Below the pieces are notes generated by a model, which saw only the letters and a program-made list of their open reading frames with translations, made no database searches and had not been told where the DNA came from. A stretch of DNA of 8,381 bases, taken from NCBI GenBank assembly GCA_964644465.1, contig CAZXVU010000094.1:1-8381 (forward strand), read 5' to 3'. Shown here piece after piece: positions 1 through 4,655 of the stretch. Position 1 is the stretch's first letter, and the number at the start of each line of letters is the position of its first letter. The position numbers and the translations under genes are program-made. Origin of the DNA: CAZXVU01 sp964644465 (lineage in GTDB: Bacteria > Chlamydiota > Chlamydiia > Chlamydiales > SM23-39).

Positions 1-34
1 GAGATGTTCAACGAACAGGCGAAGCTGCAGCAGC

Positions 35-703
35 TTACTTGGAAAAAACAAGAGTAAACTGTACAGCTCGATTTGTGCGAACCATTTGTTCCGCTAAAAC
101 TTCCAATCGGCCAGGGTGATTCAAGTCGATATCAGTCAAGATCAATCTCTGCGGTCTTGTTTCCTTTAAAAGGAGACGATCCCCTATCTGTTTTAGTGAA
201 TCATTCGTTGGATTTTTGACGGGTTGATGTTTCCGTAAACATCCAAATTGGAATGTTGATGTGGTCACGGATACTTTTGGACCCTGGGTATCTTTTATTC
301 GTCTCATGAGTTCGATCAGCCAATTTTTATGACCAAAGAGGGAGCCGGGTGCAAATCGAAACAAATTACAACCTGAATCGATAGCGAAACTCATCAGTTC
401 TTGCAAATTTTCAGGGGTCTCTCCCTTTTGAAATTCGATTCCTATGGGCAACATGTCACGCGAAGGAATCCAATGAATGTGGCATTTGGGTTGAAATGGG
501 ATGACAGATGTTTTAGCGGTTTCCACTTTCGCTACGGCTGTGGTTCCTTTGGGAACAATGGCAACAGCTCTACTCATTTTTCGCACAACAGCTGGCGGTT
601 GGAAAGGGGAAGCTGCAAGAGCGGACCAAGATCGAATTTTGGCTAGAAATGTAGGTGGGCGATGGGCCAAAGCTGTTGAACTGTGGGCGGCTAAAGCAAA
701 CAT
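35..703 (-). CDS. Presequence-bearing paralogue family, member C (222 aa, unknown function)
   Basis: I do not recognise a named family. The protein is the last gene of a three-gene operon of paralogues. Residues 1-60 contain no Asp or Glu and are rich in Ala, Arg, Ser and Pro (begins MFALAAHSSTALAHRPP), which resembles a mitochondrial matrix presequence more than a Sec signal. The body holds two beta-alpha-beta-like units: about residues 98-148, with Trp128 in the helix motif NWLIELMRRI, and about 168-222, ending in the strand VQFTLVFSK. The body aligns by eye with the two upstream genes, for example TPENLQELM here against SEENLTSIL in the middle gene. The start is well supported: AGGAG (710-714) lies 6 nt before the ATG and 2 nt after the upstream stop, with a 13-nt intergenic gap. 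An organelle-targeted secreted effector is my inference; a cytosolic protein with a biased N-terminus is possible. Confidence 0.8.
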   Translation of the reverse strand: MFALAAHSSTALAHRPPTFLAKIRSWSALAASPFQPPAVVRKMSRAVAIVPKGTTAVAKVETAKTSVIPFQPKCHIHWIPSRDMLPIGIEFQKGETPENLQELMSFAIDSGCNLFRFAPGSLFGHKNWLIELMRRIKDTQGPKVSVTTSTFQFGCLRKHQPVKNPTNDSLKQIGDRLLLKETRPQRLILTDIDLNHPGRLEVLAEQMVRTNRAVQFTLVFSK

Positions 704-716
704 GGTGAACTCCTGA

Positions 717-1280
717 TTATTTTTTGTTTATGACGACGAATTCATAAGAGTCTCGACGGCATTGTGTCAGGCAATGGACAACTTCATCGATAACATGCTG
801 ATCAGAAGGATTGAATACAGAAGCAGGCTGCGCCCCTTTAATATAAAAACAGAACCCATCGGGGCATTTCTGTTTGATGATTTCCAAAAACTGCAGGACC
901 CAAGCTTTGCTTAGAGAGTCTTCAATCTCCAGCTTGTGAAAGTTAGATCTTTCTAAATACTTCAAAATGGAAGTTAGGTTTTCCTCGCTCGCAGTTCTCG
1001 TATTTTGAACGGTGAGAAAGCCGTTATCATAGATGAAATGGTGTCTAAAAAAAGCCTTAAACTTCTCGGCAGATGCATCTGGAGCAAAAAACCCTGATTC
1101 AAAATGGCGCGGGTGTAAAGAGCTCTGAGTGAGAACGGAAGGGGTTTGACGAGTCCATTTAAAGGATGCAGAAGAATGTGGATAAATCTTGCCTGACACT
1201 CCGCAAAAAAGTTTGCGGACAGGTGCAACAGCACCTCGACTAAAAGCTACGAAGGCGTTTCTTGTAAGTGCTAGGATCAT
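717..1280 (-). CDS. Presequence-bearing paralogue family, member B (187 aa, unknown function)
   Basis: This is the middle gene of the paralogous operon. The first 60 residues carry no acidic residue but several Arg and Lys (begins MILALTRNAFVAFSRGAVAP). Residues 22-27 (RKLFCG) fit the R-x-hydrophobic-x-x-Ser/Thr/Gly pattern known around mitochondrial processing sites. The body aligns with its neighbours through ENLTSILKYL (100-109), KLEIE (116-120), the Trp127 helix AWVLQFLEIIK and the final strand YEFVVINKK. Compared with the other two it appears to have lost about 30 residues between the two beta-alpha units (near 150-162). A strong ribosome binding site, GGAGG (1288-1292), lies 7 nt before the ATG and 2 nt after the upstream stop, so the start is firm and coupled translation is likely. 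The function is unknown; an exported effector is inferred only from the N-terminus and context. Confidence 0.8.
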   Translation of the reverse strand: MILALTRNAFVAFSRGAVAPVRKLFCGVSGKIYPHSSASFKWTRQTPSVLTQSSLHPRHFESGFFAPDASAEKFKAFFRHHFIYDNGFLTVQNTRTASEENLTSILKYLERSNFHKLEIEDSLSKAWVLQFLEIIKQKCPDGFCFYIKGAQPASVFNPSDQHVIDEVVHCLTQCRRDSYEFVVINKK

Positions 1281-1294
1281 AGGAATACCTCCAA

Positions 1295-1819
1295 TTATTT
1301 TTTTATAATGAGACGAAAGGACATTGCATGGCTTGCGCTGGCCATGAGTTCGGATAATGTCTTGATCATATTTGGGCTAAGTTTGATCTTGGAAAATCTA
1401 TATTCTTGCGACCTTGAAGACCGTTCCTTTATCGAAGAGCATATTTCCTCTACTTTTCTTTGGGTCGGACCGATCAGCACCTCAGTTTTAGGGGTAATAA
1501 ACTGATCTGTTTTACCGATGATCAAAAATTCAGACGGACGGTTTCGAGAAATACGAGAGAGCAAAGTTTTGATCCAATCTTGTTCCCCAATCACTGAGCC
1601 GCGGGAAATCTCGATCTTTTTGAATTTTAAGTCTTTTAGAGCGCGCTGAGCCGCTTGCATCTCCCTCTCTTTATTGGGAGAGAAATTGAAATTATTTAAA
1701 ACGAAATTTGTCTTTGGGGCAGATGTATGAGTCCATCTTTGTAAGGCGCCTAATGGTTTAAACAGTGAAGGGGGAGGAAGTAGAGAAGCTCTCACGCTGC
1801 GGCAGAGTGCTAAAAACAT
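1295..1819 (-). CDS. Presequence-bearing paralogue family, member A (174 aa, unknown function)
   Basis: This is the first gene of the three-gene operon. I chose the ATG at 1819 rather than the TTG at 1840 because AGGAG (1825-1829) lies 5 nt before it and because the start MFLALCRSV then matches MILALTRNA and MFALAAHSS of the paralogues. From that start there is no Asp or Glu in the first 50 residues, while Arg is frequent, and the stretch LQRWTHTSAPK (26-36) looks like a presequence cleavage region. Two beta-alpha-beta-like units follow: about 65-103 (KKIEIS, helix DWIKTLLSRI with Trp82, strand EFLIIGK) and about 138-174 (FSKIKLS, helix, final strand SFRLIIKK). The leader TCAGGAGTT is shared with the third gene, consistent with duplication. 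I recognise no catalytic motif. The gene and its paralogy are seen in the sequence; effector function is inferred. Confidence 0.8.
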   Translation of the reverse strand: MFLALCRSVRASLLPPPSLFKPLGALQRWTHTSAPKTNFVLNNFNFSPNKEREMQAAQRALKDLKFKKIEISRGSVIGEQDWIKTLLSRISRNRPSEFLIIGKTDQFITPKTEVLIGPTQRKVEEICSSIKERSSRSQEYRFSKIKLSPNMIKTLSELMASASHAMSFRLIIKK

Positions 1820-1824
1820 AAAAA

Positions 1825-1829
1825 CTCCT
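1825..1829 (-). promoter_or_regulatory. Ribosome binding site deciding the start of paralogue A
   Basis: The minus strand reads AGGAG followed by five bases and an ATG at 1819. A longer reading from a TTG at 1840 would place this site inside the coding region and would spoil the N-terminal match with the two paralogues. Confidence 0.75.
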
Positions 1830-1838
1830 GAAGTTTCC

Positions 1839-1865
1839 AAAAGAGGGAAGAAATTAGCTCCTCTT
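1839..1865 (-). terminator. Possible weak terminator after the lipoprotein gene
   Basis: On the minus strand AAGAGG and CCTCTT form a 6-bp stem with a loop of about 13 nt, followed by a short T run (CTCTTTTGG). It lies just past the lipoprotein stop and before the paralogue operon. The stem and T run are both short, so this could also be incidental. If real, it would separate the two transcription units. Confidence 0.25.
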
Positions 1866-1880
1866 AAGCATTCCAGGCAA

Positions 1881-2258
1881 TCAAAAAAGTTCTATTTTCC
1901 GAATTTGATCTTCCGTATCGAGAGTGACTTTGACCGAATAATATTTTTTTTCGCTCAGAGAGCTCTCTATCGGAGTTCCTGCAAATTCCCAAAGAAATGC
2001 AGTTCCGATATCGAGAAGCCCATGCATGCACGCGCGTGCAATCGACCCTTTTTCCTTGAGGATCCTATAGATTTCTACCCGTTCCCCCTCTTCGTTGATC
2101 TCCTCTGTAACGGGATCTCCTCCTAGAGCGATCATCTGGGTCTTGTTTCTGATGTTTTGGATCCCGTCGATATCCGTTCCTTCTCTATTTGAAGCCATTA
2201 CCACAGAACAGGAAGAAAGGATGAGCGAGATAGATAGAAGAGATAGGATTTTTTTCAT
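1881..2258 (-). CDS. Small lipoprotein, BamE/SmpA-like (125 aa)
   Basis: The N-terminus is a classical lipoprotein signal: MKK, a hydrophobic core, then the lipobox LSSC with Cys17 as the expected lipidated residue. Residues 45-67 (LGGDP followed by an acidic stretch and VEIYRI) and the end (VKVTLDTEDQIRKIEL) recall the two strand regions of BamE/SmpA-type outer-membrane lipoproteins. Between them, FLWEFAGTPIE (88-98) resembles the LWEVVGTPIE motif that I remember from small uncharacterised bacterial proteins. The likely location is the outer membrane or periplasmic face. The assignment to a BamE-like fold is tentative and no role in the Bam complex is implied. It follows the DUF2000 gene by 64 nt, with an inverted repeat in the spacer. 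The ribosome binding site AGGGA is moderate. A 14-bp palindrome lies within the gene at 2027-2040. Confidence 0.85.
   Translation of the reverse strand: MKKILSLLSISLILSSCSVVMASNREGTDIDGIQNIRNKTQMIALGGDPVTEEINEEGERVEIYRILKEKGSIARACMHGLLDIGTAFLWEFAGTPIESSLSEKKYYSVKVTLDTEDQIRKIELF
2021..2040. other. 20-bp alternating purine-pyrimidine tract with 14-bp palindrome
   Basis: Every base from 2021 to 2040 alternates pyrimidine and purine. The last 14 bases (TGCACGCGCGTGCA) are a perfect palindrome. Such tracts can adopt left-handed Z-DNA under supercoiling. The tract is fully inside the lipoprotein gene and encodes the RACMHG region, so it may simply reflect codon choice. Confidence 0.5.
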
Positions 2259-2276
2259 TGGAAGACTTCCCTATTT

Positions 2277-2305
2277 TTGAGGAGGAAATCAATATCCCTC
2301 CTCAA
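2277..2305 (-). promoter_or_regulatory. Perfect 9-bp inverted repeat in the leader of the lipoprotein gene
   Basis: TTGAGGAGG (2277-2285) and CCTCCTCAA (2297-2305) are perfect inverse complements around an 11-nt loop. The repeat sits between the DUF2000 stop (2323) and the lipoprotein start, its near end 18 nt before the ATG. Neither strand shows a T run directly after the stem, so it is not a textbook intrinsic terminator. It may be an mRNA-stabilising or processing hairpin, or a translational control element, because a Shine-Dalgarno-like GGAGG is buried in the stem. Confidence 0.45.
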
Positions 2306-2322
2306 GAAGAAAAAATCAATCC

Positions 2323-2739
2323 TCATTTCCAAAGGGAGAACTTCCTTGTGAGCTCGGTCACTTTATCCCATTCGCCGTAGAGGACGATCCCATAATAGAC
2401 CAAATTTTCATCTTTTGTCTGCTGGGTACGCTCTAACTGCTCGACGTAGGTTCCCACAGTCATGGTATCTGTAAAGTCGACAAATCGGATGCCCTGTTTT
2501 GGGGCCTCAATTCTCAAATTTCGGATTTTATTGGAATTCGCCTTCAGAATGATGAACGGCATCTCTGAAATGTTTGGATGTTCTCCGCCATCTGCATCGA
2601 TGTAGTTTGAGAGACGTAAAGGCTCGCGGCCCAAAGCGGCTCCGAATCCAATGCATTGGTGCGCTAAGGCATTCATGATCGTGCCGATTTCGATTTTTTC
2701 GTTCATGACTGCGACTAATTTATGGGTAAATGGAATCAT
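2323..2739 (-). CDS. DUF2000 family protein, peptidyl-tRNA hydrolase II-like fold (138 aa)
   Basis: The whole protein matches the DUF2000 family as I remember it: KLVAVMNEKIEIGTIMNALAH near the start (7-27), YIDADGGEHPNISEMPFI (46-63), FVDFTDTMTVGT (87-97), YYGIVLYG (115-122) and the terminal TRKFSLWK. The length is typical of this single-domain family, which is related to peptidyl-tRNA hydrolase II by structure. The biochemical role of the family is not established, so I give none. The ATG at 2739 has AGGAG (2749-2753) 9 nt upstream, separated by a run of eight A on the coding strand. It is the first recognisable gene left of the assembly gap and may be expressed together with the lipoprotein 64 nt downstream. 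Cytosolic, with no signal peptide. Confidence 0.9.
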   Translation of the reverse strand: MIPFTHKLVAVMNEKIEIGTIMNALAHQCIGFGAALGREPLRLSNYIDADGGEHPNISEMPFIILKANSNKIRNLRIEAPKQGIRFVDFTDTMTVGTYVEQLERTQQTKDENLVYYGIVLYGEWDKVTELTRKFSLWK

Positions 2740-2796
2740 CTTTTTTTTCTCCTCTAGATGTTTATGAAAAATTTATTAGATTTTTTTTGGTTGTTA

Positions 2797-2814
2797 TTGC
2801 GCTTTGGGGCGCAA
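2797..2814 (-). other. Short GC-rich hairpin left of the gap
   Basis: TTGCGC and GCGCAA form a perfect 6-bp stem with a 6-nt loop, in the 123 known bases between the DUF2000 start and the gap. No T run follows on either strand. It could be the end signal of a gene hidden in the gap or part of the DUF2000 leader. I see no convincing gene in 2740-2862; the three minus-strand frames give no alcohol dehydrogenase C-terminus. Confidence 0.3.
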
Positions 2815-2862
2815 AAGGAGAAGGGGAAGAAAAACGAAGAATTTCATGGGGAACATATTGCC

Positions 2863-2962
2863 NNNNNNNNNNNNNNNNNNNNNNNNNNNNNNNNNNNNNN
2901 NNNNNNNNNNNNNNNNNNNNNNNNNNNNNNNNNNNNNNNNNNNNNNNNNNNNNNNNNNNNNN
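2863..2962. other. Assembly gap of 100 N
   Basis: Exactly 100 unknown bases, the conventional placeholder for a gap of unknown size. The alcohol dehydrogenase on the right is cut at residue 110 and its remaining part (about 230 codons for the family) cannot fit in 100 bases, nor does it appear on the left side. The true gap is therefore probably over 600 bases, or the join is wrong, or the gene is truncated. Confidence 0.98.
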
Positions 2963-3293
2963 TTTTGCTGGGGCAAATGTTGGTGTCCCCTTCAAGGCAA
3001 GTGGGGCAATGAAGGCAGGAAGAACGGATCCAGCTCACGCCAACTCTTTGGCCTACTTTGACTCCCTCGACGCCATCCCCTTTTTTGACAATGGTCCCGA
3101 CGATCTCATGGCCTGGGACGAGAGGATAGATGGAGCGTTTCCAGTTGTCATCGATCAGATGGATATCTGTATGGCAAAGACCGCAATGGGAGATTTTGAT
3201 GAGAACTTCTTGGGAAGAAAGAGAAGGCGCCTCATAAGCAAACGGCTTCAGATCTTCACGAGGTCCCAATGCGGCATAAGCATGGATTTTCAT
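2963..3293 (-). CDS. Zinc-dependent alcohol dehydrogenase, N-terminal part only (cut by gap)
   Basis: This is the N-terminal catalytic (GroES-like) domain of a medium-chain, zinc-dependent alcohol dehydrogenase, which oxidises alcohols or reduces aldehydes with NAD(P). Catalytic zinc ligands are visible: Cys40 in CGLCHTDIH and His62-Glu63 in PGHEIVG. The structural-zinc lobe has Cys93, Cys96, Cys99 and Cys107 with the usual spacing. The family is normally about 340 residues; only the first 110 are present, so the third catalytic ligand and the Rossmann cofactor domain are missing and the cofactor and substrate cannot be predicted. The motifs suit the cinnamyl-alcohol or yeast-type ADH branch. 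The ATG lies 5 nt after the stop of the kinase-like gene and has only a weak AAGTAAG-like ribosome binding site, so translation probably depends on the upstream gene. Cytosolic. Confidence 0.92.
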
Positions 3294-3298
3294 CGAAC

Positions 3299-4585
3299 TT
3301 ACTTTACAATGCGGGGATCAAGCCATTGCTGTTCTTTTTCAACATCGGTGAAGGTAGCGAGATGTTCATCTAAAAGAGTTCTTGGATGCTCTTCGATGTG
3401 TTCGAACATATCGTAAAGCTTCATATTTCCATCAGTTCCAATTCCCACATTGGATCTCCGAGTGTCGTTAGGTATATCACGTTTTAAACTTTCTCTGTAG
3501 AAGAATTGAAGTTGTCTCCAAGGGAGAGTTTTTGGATTAAAATCTAATGGGAATTCTTCAGGAACATGTTCTACTATAATCGCGCAAAGTGAAGGATGTC
3601 TTGCGACAAAGTTCTTTAAAGCCCATTCCCGGGTTTGTGCATTTTTGATGGCTAAAAATGGAGCTAAATGTTCCAAAAAGGGGTTGTAGTTCAAGTGAAA
3701 CGCAATATAGGGCCTGAGAGAATCGGACTTCATATTTAATGCATAGTGGTAAAGCTGGTTTGCTATAAATTTCAGAGCGTCGTCAGATCTTCTTTCGAGA
3801 GTTGTCTTTTTAAATACCTTTAAGACAAATTGAGTTTTCGATCCCTGAATAGTACATAAAAAAGCATCTGTATGCTGCCCACTATGAAGAGGCCTTATGT
3901 TGCTGAGCAAAATTTGTTTTCCAGAAGGTTTGACATATTCAAGGGGAGTTCCGTTAGCAACAGCGTCATCTAAAGATTTTCGAAAAGCGATAGAGTTTTG
4001 CGTGAAAGGAGACTTTGCGAATTTCTGATCCATAGGAATTTCTGGGGTGTCAGGCATCTCTTCTTTAAGAGGAGGGATAATTCCCGCTCTTTTATTTCTA
4101 GCAGCCTGCAATTCGGGATGAGTTTTCCCAAGAAAGATACTTTTTGTTCGATCTGAGAAAGCACTTTCATCAGGAAGGAATAATTCAGCTGGGGCTGCAG
4201 ATACGGTCTTTATTTGCCTTCTTGTCGAAAAGGTCGATCTTGGCGCAGGCGGTTGCTGGGAAGTCACACATAGTTCCATGGGGTCAAATAGTTGCCGATT
4301 TAGTAATTGTCGCTGACTTGTTCTATGTATTCTGCTGGAAGTGTCTGATTGGCCTGGTGAGTTCTCTAGTTTTGAAATTCGTCTTGCTGGAGATTTTTTG
4401 GGTGTGGCTTGTTCAGAAGTTCCCGGGGAAAAGGTGAATGGTTTTACTAAACGGGTTGTCCCGAACGAATATTCAAAAGCTAATTTTTTTGTTGCTGGTT
4501 CATAACGGGCAACAGAAGGCCCAGAATTATCTCGTTCATGTTTTCTAAGTACAGTAGGCGTTGAGCCAACAGAAGAGGTAGACAT
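3299..4585 (-). CDS. Kinase-fold protein with disordered Ser/Thr-rich N-terminus, putative effector (428 aa)
   Basis: No named family is recognised. Residues 1-130 are rich in Ser, Thr, Pro, Lys and Arg (starts MSTSSVGSTPT; KKSPARR at 63-69) and look disordered. The C-terminal half shows protein kinase landmarks in order: a Gly-poor nucleotide loop (LHSGQHTDAFLC, 233-244), a beta-3 lysine in FVLKVFKK (Lys256), a hinge-like IIVEHVPEEF (336-345), then Asp374 and Asn379 in NDTRRSNVGI, which keep the D-x4-N spacing of the catalytic loop, and Asp392 in KLYDMFE at the DFG position. The HRD histidine and arginine are absent and I find no clear C-helix glutamate, so it is an atypical kinase or a pseudokinase. 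The start is firm (GGAG 5 nt upstream). The disordered Ser-rich start is compatible with type III secretion; that and its effector role are inferred. It is 70 nt downstream of priA with its own -10 box. Confidence 0.8.
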   Translation of the reverse strand: MSTSSVGSTPTVLRKHERDNSGPSVARYEPATKKLAFEYSFGTTRLVKPFTFSPGTSEQATPKKSPARRISKLENSPGQSDTSSRIHRTSQRQLLNRQLFDPMELCVTSQQPPAPRSTFSTRRQIKTVSAAPAELFLPDESAFSDRTKSIFLGKTHPELQAARNKRAGIIPPLKEEMPDTPEIPMDQKFAKSPFTQNSIAFRKSLDDAVANGTPLEYVKPSGKQILLSNIRPLHSGQHTDAFLCTIQGSKTQFVLKVFKKTTLERRSDDALKFIANQLYHYALNMKSDSLRPYIAFHLNYNPFLEHLAPFLAIKNAQTREWALKNFVARHPSLCAIIVEHVPEEFPLDFNPKTLPWRQLQFFYRESLKRDIPNDTRRSNVGIGTDGNMKLYDMFEHIEEHPRTLLDEHLATFTDVEKEQQWLDPRIVK

Positions 4586-4611
4586 TGATTCTCCAAATTA
4601 AAATTACAAAT

Positions 4612-4617
4612 ATTATA
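4612..4617 (-). promoter_or_regulatory. Consensus -10 box of the kinase-like gene
   Basis: The minus strand reads TATAAT, 26 nt before the ATG at 4585, within an AT-rich spacer between priA and this gene. No good -35 hexamer is visible at 17 nt (only TTTATT), so activator help or a weak promoter is possible. The predicted leader would be about 20 nt and would contain the GGAG ribosome binding site. Confidence 0.5.
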
Positions 4618-4655
4618 TACTGAAATAGGGATAAAATAAAATGAATTTCTGGTTC

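Noticed and set aside
401..716. Two plus-strand frames opposite paralogue C
   Set aside because: The minus-strand gene has a good ribosome binding site, correct spacing and paralogues; the antisense frames have none of these.
974..1234. Second minus-strand frame (86 codons) inside paralogue B
   Set aside because: It is out of frame with the paralogous protein, has no ribosome binding site that I can see, and has no counterpart in the other two genes.
35..1819. Sec signal peptides on the three paralogues
   Set aside because: The N-termini lack a continuous hydrophobic core and a cleavage site; Arg residues are spread through them, which fits an amphipathic presequence better.
1295..1840. Longer paralogue A starting at a TTG (181 aa)
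   Set aside because: The ribosome binding site AGGAG at 1825-1829 and the alignment with both paralogues favour the ATG at 1819.
2758..2862. Possible plus-strand start MFMKNLLDFFWLLL left of the gap
   Set aside because: No Shine-Dalgarno sequence precedes it on the plus strand, all other genes run on the minus strand, and the frame is lost in the Ns.
2740..2862. C-terminal remainder of the alcohol dehydrogenase left of the gap
   Set aside because: All three minus-strand frames were read; none resembles the family's C-terminus.
2730..3416. Long frames on both strands running through the N gap
   Set aside because: The Ns are read as open codons, so their length is artificial; the only real signal there is the dehydrogenase N-terminus from 3293 to 2963.
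4144..4437. Plus-strand frame with a hydrophobic C-terminus that looks like a membrane segment
   Set aside because: It is antisense to the Lys/Ser-rich part of the kinase-like gene; antisense of such codons readily gives Phe/Leu-rich strings. There is no ribosome binding site support.
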